From: Bacillota bacterium
Lineage (GTDB): Bacteria > Bacillota > Clostridia > Acetivibrionales > DSM-1351
Direction: 5' to 3'
Assembly: GCA_023417285.1 (NCBI GenBank)
Contig: JAEZFR010000411.1
Location: 1-7,568, forward strand
DNA length: 7,568 nucleotides
Below the pieces are notes generated by a model. That model saw only the letters and a list, made by a program, of their open reading frames with translations, did not search any database and was not told the origin of the DNA. The position numbers and the translations under genes are program-made. Positions 1 through 6,253 of this stretch are shown here, piece by piece (position 1 is the first letter of the stretch; every line of letters starts with the position of its first letter).

Positions 1-2
1 TG

Positions 3-716
3 GAGTACTTTCTTAATAGAATAATGAGTGAAAGTGTCAAGGCATCTTTCGGAATAGTATATAAGACAACTGATGGCGTTGAGTTACCTATAGAACAAAT
101 AGAGTTTATGCCTGCTATTGATTCAAAGGATTATTATGGTATCATCTATATTGTCTATTTTTGTTGGTGTGGAATAATATGTGCTTTGAGTATGCTAACT
201 AGCGAGAAAAAGTATGGGCTAGAGGGTAAGTTCCAAGTTTCTAATTTGTCACAATTCCAAATGTATATGAGTAAATTTGTACCACTTGTTTTAGTTGTTG
301 TACTTGGAATTGGGATTGCAACAATTTTAACTATCTTGATGTTTGGAACTCATTGGGGAAGTGCACCGTTATCAGCAATATTACTTTTCTTTATAATTGT
401 AGCTGCATGCGCTTTTACGCTAATGATTTACAATATTTCTGATAGTATAGTGATTACGATTATTGTATTGTTTACTACTGTTTTCTTTTTCGGATATGTT
501 GGAGGGAGTTTTGAAACATATATGTATGCTGCAGTACCAGATATTATTAAGCAAATATCTCCAATTTACCATGGAAATAGAGCATTAGTTGAACTTTCTT
601 GTATGGGGTACAGTGAATATGTAAGAAGCTCTATCACTTTTTCGTTAGCTATTACAGTTGTTTGTTCTGCAGTTGCTATTTTTGCAGCTAGCATCAGAAA
701 GAGAGGAAGAGCATGA
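3..716 (+). CDS. ABC-2 type transporter permease, 5' end outside window (partial)
   Basis: This is the C-terminal ~237 residues of an exporter-type ABC permease of the ABC2_membrane_3 kind. The frame is open to the left edge (codons EYFLNRI precede the Met at 24), so the Met at 24 is internal and the true start lies upstream. The visible part begins with the end of an extracytoplasmic domain. Five hydrophobic segments follow, at roughly residues 39-58, 86-107, 118-138, 142-160 and 204-224 counted from that Met, and the protein ends in a basic tail (RKRGRA). A soluble loop followed by about five helices is the usual C-terminal half of this family, whose members run to about 370-420 residues. 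It overlaps the next permease by ATGA, so the two are probably translationally coupled and form a heterodimeric channel. The partner ATPase is not in the window and is expected upstream. Substrate unknown; export of a peptide, lipid or antibiotic is an inference from context. Confidence 0.85.
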   Translation, partial: EYFLNRIMSESVKASFGIVYKTTDGVELPIEQIEFMPAIDSKDYYGIIYIVYFCWCGIICALSMLTSEKKYGLEGKFQVSNLSQFQMYMSKFVPLVLVVVLGIGIATILTILMFGTHWGSAPLSAILLFFIIVAACAFTLMIYNISDSIVITIIVLFTTVFFFGYVGGSFETYMYAAVPDIIKQISPIYHGNRALVELSCMGYSEYVRSSITFSLAITVVCSAVAIFAASIRKRGRA

Positions 717-1969
717 TTCCGTTAATTAAAATTAATATTAAACTATTGCTTCGCAATAAAATCTTTTTGTTTTTTCTTATAATAACACCAATATTATCTG
801 CAGTTATTTTGAATTTAAAAGTTGATTATTCAGTATTCAGAGATAATGCAGATGTACGTAGCATTATTGAGCTTGATGCTTGTACAAATAAAGCAGTATA
901 CTTGGGAGACAAATCGACTTACATAATTAAGGTTTATGATGCATCAAGAACGGAATTATCTGAATATATATTAGAGAACTTGTTAAAAACAGGAATGTTT
1001 TCAGTATGTAGATCTGATGTTAGAGAAATGACAGAGGAAGAGGTCATAGAACAGGCAAAAAAAGATGCATTTTATGATAGGGCAGGCGCATTACTCTATT
1101 TGAAAGAGAATTTTGATGAGTGTGTTTTGAATAATGACTGGGACAAGGGGATGCAGATATATGTTGTATCAGAGGATGAGCGGAAGGCAATATTTAAGGC
1201 AGAACTTACGGATATTATTGAACTGATTAATCAAGTCCAGACAGTTTATGGCAAAGATGGTGGGAAAATTATTGAAATGCTTGACTTAATTGAGTCAAAA
1301 ATGCCTGAAAAAAAGGTAATAAATTTTGTGGGAAAAGATGACATTGAACTGACACAAGCTCAGAGTAACCAAAAAGCACAAATAGGTTATGCATTTGCAT
1401 TTATAATATTAGGCTTTTTATTCTGTGGTGTCTATCTTGCACATACCGTTATCAAAGAACAGGAAAATAAAGTTTATAAAAGAGTGATGTTAACTAAGGT
1501 TGGAAGGAGAGAATATTTTGCTTCTAAGTTTGTTGTGGTATTGATTATTACTATTATGCAGTCGCTAGTGCTAGCAGTATGTTTGTCAGTAATGAAGAAT
1601 ATAGGTTTAGGTATGGATATTTTTAGTTTTCTTTTAGTAATATTCTTATTGGGACTCATCTTCAGCACATTAAGCTTTATGTTAGGGACATTGTTAGGTG
1701 ATATTATGAGTTCCAATTATGCAGTATTCGTAATATGGAATATTTCTTCATTGTTAGCGGGGGTGTACTTTCCACTAAAAAATGAAACTCCAATATTAAA
1801 GGCTCTTTCTCAATTAATGCCACAAAGATGGTTTCTGAATGCTTCTGAAATGTTAATAGTTGGGGACAAAGGAGCATATTCTATGTTATTATATGTTTCA
1901 GTAGCATACTTAGTTGTTATTATCAGTATGGGCAGTATAGGGCTAAAGATAAAGAACTATGAAGAATAG
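713..1969 (+). CDS. ABC-2 type transporter permease, second subunit
   Basis: A complete 418-residue permease of the ABC2_membrane_3 type. One N-terminal membrane helix (about residues 13-32, after a basic start) is followed by a long hydrophilic, probably extracytoplasmic domain (about 35-220). Five more helices follow at about 223-246, 270-292, 302-325, 335-355 and 390-412. This 1+5 layout is the hallmark of DrrB/LnrN-like exporter subunits. The start ATG overlaps the previous stop (ATGA) and sits behind a GAGAGGAAGA ribosome site at 701-710, which fixes the start. A histidine kinase gene follows after 17 bp. With the preceding permease it probably forms the membrane part of an exporter that the downstream two-component system controls. 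No catalytic residues are expected in such a subunit. The substrate cannot be read from the sequence. Confidence 0.88.
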   Translation: MIPLIKINIKLLLRNKIFLFFLIITPILSAVILNLKVDYSVFRDNADVRSIIELDACTNKAVYLGDKSTYIIKVYDASRTELSEYILENLLKTGMFSVCRSDVREMTEEEVIEQAKKDAFYDRAGALLYLKENFDECVLNNDWDKGMQIYVVSEDERKAIFKAELTDIIELINQVQTVYGKDGGKIIEMLDLIESKMPEKKVINFVGKDDIELTQAQSNQKAQIGYAFAFIILGFLFCGVYLAHTVIKEQENKVYKRVMLTKVGRREYFASKFVVVLIITIMQSLVLAVCLSVMKNIGLGMDIFSFLLVIFLLGLIFSTLSFMLGTLLGDIMSSNYAVFVIWNISSLLAGVYFPLKNETPILKALSQLMPQRWFLNASEMLIVGDKGAYSMLLYVSVAYLVVIISMGSIGLKIKNYEE

Positions 1970-1986
1970 ATGAGAGGAAGCAGACA

Positions 1987-3114
1987 ATGGGAGAACAGCT
2001 TAGAGAGCATTACTTTTTGGCAGTTCGAATGGGATTGCTGCTAATACTAGAAGTATATATTGTTTTTTCACAGTCTGTATTAGCAGGGGCACCGGAAAAG
2101 CTGCTCCTGCTTCTTGCGTTATTTATAGGTGCAATAGAGGGTAAAGAATTAGTAGAGGGCAGTAGAAAAATCATTTTATTTAGCGTAGCGGTATTGTTGC
2201 TATCAATAATATTGTATGAGTATGGGAAAATTTTTTTATTGCTGGGAACCTTTTTATGCTTTGAGATTCTTTCATACATACGTCCAAAGGCACTTTGGTA
2301 CTTAGCCCCTTTAGTGATAGCCTGTATTCCAGGTGGAATAAGTATCTTTGTGCAAGTTGTGTTAGGTATGTTTTTAGCCATTATTTATATTCAACATGAT
2401 ATTGTGGTGGAATCATATAGAAAGCAAATGAAAGAAAATATAATTATAGAACAACATTTGAAGAGGGATATAAATCAAAGAGAGTATGAAATGCAAGAAG
2501 AGGTAAAAAAGGGTTTGCTAACAGCTGAAAATCAGATTTTAGAGGAAAGAGCAGCTCTTTCGCAGACGCTACATGATAAACTTGGACATAGTATTAACGG
2601 TTCGGTGTATCAATTAGAAGCGGTTAAGGTATTATTGGTAAAACAACCCGAGACATCAAGGAAAATGATTCAGGCAGTAATCGACCAATTAAGGAGTAGT
2701 ATGGACGAGATTCGTGATATATTACGAAAAGAGCGTCCCAAGAAAAATAAATTGGCAATATTGCAATTAGAAAAGCTGTGCGAGATGTGTGAAGGAAAGG
2801 GTGTAAGAGTTAATCTAACTGTAGAAGGTGAACTATCTCAGGTTCCAGAGAAGTATTTGGAAATTATTTTGGATAACTCATATGAGGCAGTTTCTAATTC
2901 TATGAAATATGCTAAATGTTCAAAAATTGAAATTAAAATATATGTTTTAAATCAGGTAATTAGATGTAGTATTTATGATAATGGCGTTGGGTGTAAAGAA
3001 ATAGTAGATGGTATGGGCATTTCTGGTATGCGCCGTAGAATCAGAGAAGTGAATGGGATTCTGGATTTTGAGTCAGAGGCTGGGTTTACTATTAATATGT
3101 TGTTGCCTTTATGA
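1987..3114 (+). CDS. Sensor histidine kinase, NarL/DesK type (HisKA_3 + HATPase)
   Basis: A 375-residue membrane sensor kinase that would phosphorylate the regulator encoded next to it. Residues ~10-137 contain five or six hydrophobic segments with only short loops, so it has no sizeable extracellular sensor domain. This suggests it senses within the membrane or through the transporter. A charged, probably coiled-coil linker (about 140-190) leads to the HisKA_3 dimerisation box TLHDKLGHSI, with His196 as the phosphoacceptor. The ATP-binding domain shows the N box (E300, N304, K307 in EAVSNSMKYAK), the G1 box DNGVG (331-335) and the G2 box GMGISGM (342-348), so all catalytic boxes are present. 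The ribosome site AGAGGAAG at 1973-1980 lies 6 bp before the ATG. The stop abuts the regulator gene. The family includes DesK, LiaS and LnrJ; the signal here is unknown but plausibly the exported compound or membrane damage. Confidence 0.92.
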   Translation: MGEQLREHYFLAVRMGLLLILEVYIVFSQSVLAGAPEKLLLLLALFIGAIEGKELVEGSRKIILFSVAVLLLSIILYEYGKIFLLLGTFLCFEILSYIRPKALWYLAPLVIACIPGGISIFVQVVLGMFLAIIYIQHDIVVESYRKQMKENIIIEQHLKRDINQREYEMQEEVKKGLLTAENQILEERAALSQTLHDKLGHSINGSVYQLEAVKVLLVKQPETSRKMIQAVIDQLRSSMDEIRDILRKERPKKNKLAILQLEKLCEMCEGKGVRVNLTVEGELSQVPEKYLEIILDNSYEAVSNSMKYAKCSKIEIKIYVLNQVIRCSIYDNGVGCKEIVDGMGISGMRRRIREVNGILDFESEAGFTINMLLPL

Positions 3115-3117
3115 TAT

Positions 3118-3121
3118 GGAG
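3118..3121 (+). promoter_or_regulatory. Ribosome binding site deciding the response regulator start
   Basis: GGAG lies 10 bp before the ATG at 3132. The earlier in-frame ATG at 3111, which overlaps the kinase stop, has only a pyrimidine-rich sequence before it. This favours 3132 as the start, giving the typical receiver beginning MKRIKVIIADD. Confidence 0.5.
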
Positions 3122-3131
3122 CGTGAAAAAC

Positions 3132-3767
3132 ATGAAAAGAATTAAAGTAATTATTGCAGATGATTGTGATTTTGTTAGAGACGGAATGAGAATTATTCTT
3201 GATGTAGATGATGATTTTGAGGTGATTGGTTGTGCTACTAACGGCCGAGAAGCAATAGACATAGCAAAGGTGACAGCTCCAGATATATTTCTAATGGACA
3301 TTCAAATGCCAGAAATGGATGGAATTAAAGCAACGAAATATATTGTGGAGAATAATCTGGGAAAAGTGCTTATTCTCACAACTTTTGATGATGAAGTGCT
3401 AGTTCAAAATGCGCTTCGAAATGGTGCTAAGGGCTATTTAATAAAAAATCATAATCCTGAGCATTTAAAGCAGATGATCAAATCAGTTTACAATGGAACT
3501 GGGGTAATGGAGGTAAGTATTTTAGAAAATCTTACAAAGAATTTAGAAGTAAAAACAACTGGCTTTAGTGAGGAAGGATATACTGGAAGAGAATTAGATA
3601 TTATTAAGGCTGTTGCAAAGGGGCTTTCAAATAAAGAAATAGCGAGCAGGCTATACATTACAGAAGGAACGGTAAAAAATTATATTACTTCTATATTAGC
3701 AAAAGAAAACTTGTCACATAGAACTGCATTAGCAGTATATTATTTAACTGGTAAGAAGCAGGATTGA
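3132..3767 (+). CDS. Response regulator, NarL/LuxR family (REC + HTH)
   Basis: A DNA-binding regulator of 211 residues from the preferred start at 3132; the ATG at 3111 would add seven residues (MIWSVKN). The receiver domain has the acidic pair D10/D11, phosphoacceptor D56 within MDIQMPEMDG, switch Thr84 (ILTTF) and Lys105 (GYLIK), all intact. A short linker leads to a LuxR-type helix-turn-helix at about 148-200 (TGRELDIIKAVAKGLSNKEIA, then a recognition helix beginning EGTVKNYI). It is the cognate partner of the kinase immediately upstream. By analogy with LnrK and LiaR it probably activates its own operon, whose promoter is outside the window. Its stop overlaps the start of the cupin gene, so the cupin belongs to the same transcript. 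Confidence 0.93.
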   Translation: MKRIKVIIADDCDFVRDGMRIILDVDDDFEVIGCATNGREAIDIAKVTAPDIFLMDIQMPEMDGIKATKYIVENNLGKVLILTTFDDEVLVQNALRNGAKGYLIKNHNPEHLKQMIKSVYNGTGVMEVSILENLTKNLEVKTTGFSEEGYTGRELDIIKAVAKGLSNKEIASRLYITEGTVKNYITSILAKENLSHRTALAVYYLTGKKQD

Positions 3768-4144
3768 GACAATATATTATGGAGTTTATTAAATCAGCTC
3801 AAATAATTGAATTGTCTAATCCAGGAGTTGTTTCAAGGCAGATATTAAATCCTGAGAACTCGACAAGCGAAAGGGTTACGATAACGGAAGTACATTTAGA
3901 ATGTGGAGCTAGTCAGCCACGACATATCCATGAATACTCTGAACAGATATGGTACGCTGTTAAAGGTAGCGGGAAATTGCTACTTAATAATAACGAGGTA
4001 AAAGAATTCTCAGCAGGCGATGTTGTCAGATTTGCTGATAAGGATGTCCACGGATTATTGAATGACGGTGAAGTTGAATTCGTTTATATTTCTGTGACAG
4101 CCCCACCTATAAACTTTAGGTATGCATATAAGGATAAAAAGTAA
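3764..4144 (+). CDS. Small single-domain cupin protein
   Basis: A 126-residue cupin_2-type beta-barrel, last gene of the transporter/two-component operon. Motif 1 reads G48-x5-H54-x-H56 with E60/Q61 and then G68. The position that normally holds the metal-ligand Glu falls on Gln61, with Glu60 next to it. Motif 2 retains G85, H96 and N100 but lacks the usual Pro and Gly (A91, K93). A bound metal through H54, H56, Q61 or E60 and H96 is therefore plausible. The start is a TTG at 3764 that overlaps the regulator stop (TTGA), with AGAAG 5 bp before it. An ATG at 3779 would give a 121-residue protein but has only a distant GGA. Cupins this small may bind or modify small molecules or act as sensors. 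No substrate can be assigned. The tail (after about residue 112) is polar and ends in KDKK. Confidence 0.82.
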   Translation: MRQYIMEFIKSAQIIELSNPGVVSRQILNPENSTSERVTITEVHLECGASQPRHIHEYSEQIWYAVKGSGKLLLNNNEVKEFSAGDVVRFADKDVHGLLNDGEVEFVYISVTAPPINFRYAYKDKK

Positions 4145-4176
4145 ATAGTAAAGTGACTTTGATAGGGGGATTAGAG

Positions 4177-5097
4177 CTATATCTCCTTTGAATTCCTCGG
4201 TACTATACTTATCTTATTGCGTATGGATACATATATTTTCCCTCCAAAATTAAAAATAAGTACACCAAGAATTATGATTGTTCCACCAAGCAGAGTAGAA
4301 CTGCTCGGTACTTCATCCATAATTAGTATTCCTAACACACTTGTTAAAAATGGGGTAATGAACATGTAGTTGCTTACCTGTGATGTTTGGTTAGCCTTTG
4401 CAAAGGCTTTTGACCATGCTACATAGGCGATTGCGCTTGAAAAAATGCCCAATGCTGCGACATATACCAATTGAATACCAGGGGCGTTTGAAACTTCTTT
4501 TATAGAAATAGGAAGAAACATTATAAGGAGTATCGTACCAAAGAAAATACTGAATGTAGAGGTCTGCAATGCAGTATATACTTTTGTTAGCTTGCGTTGT
4601 AAAAGATTATAAATGCTTAACAACACCGCTGCAAGTAATAACCAGAGTAGCCCAATGTTAATGGAAAACACACCATTCATTAGTGTTAGGACTAAAACAC
4701 CTATGAACTCAAATGCAATAGCTACCAATTGATAAACGTATAGTTTTTCTTTATACACTATTCGTGACAGAAGAGCGGTTATAACGGGCACTGTGGCAAT
4801 TACTATACTTCCGGTGGAGGCTGTCACAGTTTCTTCTCCAATATTAAAAGCAATCATATAAAAGAAAAATCCAATTGCTCCTGAGGCTAGAAACCACGGA
4901 AGATCAGCTTTGCCGGGAAGCTTCATTTTGGTAAGGATAGCAATGGCTATTAACGTACATGATGCCACTAAATATCTTAGAAAACCCAATGAGAAGGCCG
5001 AAAAGTGCTGTAACGCAAGCCTGGTAAGCACAAAGGCTATTGACCAAAATACAATTGTAATCATTGCGTACGGATGGAAACTGTCTCTTAATTTCAT
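4177..5097 (-). CDS. EamA/DMT-family transporter (drug/metabolite exporter-like)
   Basis: A 306-residue integral membrane protein made of two EamA repeats (about residues 7-138 and 149-287) with about ten hydrophobic helices, the standard size and layout of the family. Typical family features are visible: an N-terminal FWSIAFVLTRLAL helix, a conserved Arg in FLRYL (R41), IAYVAWSKAF in the second half, and FLTSVLGILIMDEVPS near the end with the characteristic acidic residue. Members export or import amino acids, nucleotide metabolites or drugs by secondary transport. The substrate here cannot be inferred. The start is supported by AGG about 6 bp upstream and AAGG about 11 bp upstream. It converges on the cupin gene with 32 bp between the stops. 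It lies 101 bp downstream of the Pr6Pr-type gene on the same strand and shares an upstream sequence block with it. Confidence 0.9.
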   Translation of the reverse strand: MKLRDSFHPYAMITIVFWSIAFVLTRLALQHFSAFSLGFLRYLVASCTLIAIAILTKMKLPGKADLPWFLASGAIGFFFYMIAFNIGEETVTASTGSIVIATVPVITALLSRIVYKEKLYVYQLVAIAFEFIGVLVLTLMNGVFSINIGLLWLLLAAVLLSIYNLLQRKLTKVYTALQTSTFSIFFGTILLIMFLPISIKEVSNAPGIQLVYVAALGIFSSAIAYVAWSKAFAKANQTSQVSNYMFITPFLTSVLGILIMDEVPSSSTLLGGTIIILGVLIFNFGGKIYVSIRNKISIVPRNSKEI

Positions 5098-5127
5098 ATA
5101 ATACCTGACCTTCTATAGTTTAATTAA

Positions 5128-5158
5128 GCAAATGTGATTTACTTATAATTAAAGCATA
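5128..5158 (-). promoter_or_regulatory. Putative promoter/operator block upstream of the EamA transporter
   Basis: Read on the minus strand, TATGCT (a weak -10-like element) is followed by TTAATTATAAGTAAAT and then by TTTGC. The same arrangement, with a better -10 (TATAAT), occurs at 6140-6167 upstream of the Pr6Pr-type gene. The core is a near-palindrome (TTACTTATAATTAA matches its reverse complement at 12 of 14 positions). No good -35 is visible. A role as a promoter/operator is inferred; the region is AT-rich, so chance similarity is possible. Confidence 0.35.
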
Positions 5159-5198
5159 AAAATCAGGAATTATATATATTAAATTTGAATGAAGCTTC

Positions 5199-6089
5199 TT
5201 AGTTAGTTAGTAAAACCTCAGCAGGTGCTTGTTGGGAGTTAGAGTACGGCTCTTGATAAGGTTTTGAAATAAATTTAGCAAACACTTTACTAAATACTAC
5301 AGCAAACACTTTAGTAAAGACTACAGCATACATTTTACTAAAGACTACAGCAAACACTCTACTATAGAATATAGTAGACACTTTACTAAAGACTACAGCA
5401 AACACTTTAGTAAACAACCATGATACATGCTTAAAGAATATATTGTTTATAAAATAAATGCTATACCCCAAAGCAAGAAAAGCTAATAACATAGCAGCTG
5501 AGTTTAGTAAAACATTTTGCCACCCAATAAGGTCTACGTCTATAAAAAAGTAAGGATAATAGCTTGATAATATCTCTATTATGCTTCCTATTTTTGCCCT
5601 AATAAGAATGAAAACAAAGTATATTATTGGCAGTGAGAGCCAAATGAAGGGATCAAACCATTTGAAGCTCAACTTTTCATCAAATAATAGCCAGTCAACA
5701 ATAACTAAAATAGGAACAATATAATGAACGGTAAGGTTTTGCATAGTAAAAATATTGTAATGTATAGAGTTAGATATAAATTGAGGAGCCAGAACGATAT
5801 GGTAAATCAAGAATGTTACAGCTATCACAAGTGTAACGCCACCCTTGAAACGTGGCAGAATTCTGGTAGTACCATATATACCTTTATTCTTAAGATCTTT
5901 TATATTTTGAAAAAGCACTACAGAAAAATACCCAAAACATAATAAATTACTTTGAATAGTAAAAAAAACAAGCATGTATTTAGCTAATTCACCATTAGGG
6001 ATACCAGAGTTTAAGTATAGTCCTAAGGAGCAAAACATTATAATAATTATCCTAAAAATAAGTGATATCAAGCGGTTTCGAATACACAT
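5199..6089 (-). CDS. Pr6Pr/FAR-17a-AIG1-like membrane protein with octapeptide-repeat tail
   Basis: A 296-residue protein with about six hydrophobic segments in residues 1-220 (roughly 8-26, 38-60, 84-104, 117-135, 147-164 and 190-216). Motifs YMLVFFTIQSNLL, HYIVPILVIVDWLLFD, WFDPFIWL, YYPYFFIDVD and a C-terminal helix match the bacterial Pr6Pr family, related to eukaryotic FAR-17a/AIG1. In AIG1 and ADTRP a conserved Thr and His serve as active site for hydrolysing branched fatty-acid esters. Thr44 (FTIQSN) and His122 (HYIVP) are the likely equivalents, but the activity here is unproven. Residues 221-276 are seven consecutive octapeptides (consensus VFAVVFSK) ending each time in Lys or Arg, followed by a polar tail (PYQEPYSNSQQAP). 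I do not know this tail from the family. The start has a strong AGGAGG (6097-6102) 7 bp upstream. Confidence 0.8.
   Translation of the reverse strand: MCIRNRLISLIFRIIIIMFCSLGLYLNSGIPNGELAKYMLVFFTIQSNLLCFGYFSVVLFQNIKDLKNKGIYGTTRILPRFKGGVTLVIAVTFLIYHIVLAPQFISNSIHYNIFTMQNLTVHYIVPILVIVDWLLFDEKLSFKWFDPFIWLSLPIIYFVFILIRAKIGSIIEILSSYYPYFFIDVDLIGWQNVLLNSAAMLLAFLALGYSIYFINNIFFKHVSWLFTKVFAVVFSKVSTIFYSRVFAVVFSKMYAVVFTKVFAVVFSKVFAKFISKPYQEPYSNSQQAPAEVLLTN
5262..5429 (-). repeat. 24-bp tandem repeat coding for seven octapeptides
   Basis: The copies are in frame, so each unit gives eight residues: HVSWLFTK, VFAVVFSK, VSTIFYSR, VFAVVFSK, MYAVVFTK, VFAVVFSK, VFAKFISK. At DNA level the copies at 5281-5304, 5305-5328, 5329-5352 and 5377-5400 are nearly identical. 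The unit at 5353-5376 and the outer ones are more diverged. There are no spacers between copies. Such minisatellites can change copy number by replication slippage without breaking the frame. Confidence 0.9.
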
Positions 6090-6139
6090 ACTAACCCCTC
6101 CTGAATGTACTACTTACTTAGTCAATGTCTATAATGAGA

Positions 6140-6162
6140 GCAAACTATTTACTTATAATTAA
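6140..6162 (-). promoter_or_regulatory. Putative operator block upstream of the Pr6Pr-type gene
   Basis: TTAATTATAAGTAAAT (6147-6162, minus strand) matches all 16 bases of 5137-5152 upstream of the EamA gene. In both places TTTGC follows within 2-4 bp. Here it overlaps the end of the likely -10 and the expected transcription start, a position where a repressor would block transcription. The function is an inference. Confidence 0.35.
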
Positions 6163-6190
6163 TTATAACACCTTTTAAAATTAGTTAATA
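6162..6190 (-). promoter_or_regulatory. Extended -10 promoter for the Pr6Pr-type gene
   Basis: On the minus strand the bases TGTTATAAT (6162-6170) form a perfect extended -10 (TG-N-TATAAT). The hexamer 17 bp upstream (TATTAA) is a poor -35, which an extended -10 can compensate for. Transcription would begin near 6155, giving a leader of about 65 bases that contains the AGGAGG site before the ATG at 6089. No Rho-independent terminator is visible between the deacetylase stop and this promoter. Confidence 0.5.
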
Positions 6191-6253
6191 TGTACAAAAT
6201 ATATGTGTTTACAAAGAGATTTTTAGTTAATGTTTTTGGGTTAAAGAAATAAC

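Noticed and set aside
1474..1716. Minus-strand open frame of 80 codons
   Set aside because: It lies inside the second permease gene, has no ribosome site or recognisable domain, and mirrors its membrane-helix codons.
2010..2381. Minus-strand open frame of 123 codons
   Set aside because: Antisense shadow of the kinase membrane region with no family resemblance.
3092..3301. Minus-strand open frame of 69 codons
   Set aside because: Antisense to the intact receiver domain; no independent evidence of coding.
4164..4188. Hairpin AGGGGGA/TCTCCTT as terminator of the cupin operon
   Set aside because: The stem needs two G-U pairs, has an 11-base loop and is not followed by a T run; it also overlaps the end of the EamA gene.
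5281..5424. Regular 24-bp repeats that could suggest a CRISPR array
   Set aside because: Copies are directly adjacent without spacers, lie wholly inside an open reading frame and keep its frame; there are no cas genes.
5724..6162. Plus-strand open frames of 72 and 62 codons
   Set aside because: Both are antisense to the Pr6Pr-type gene and its leader, and lack ribosome sites or recognisable domains.
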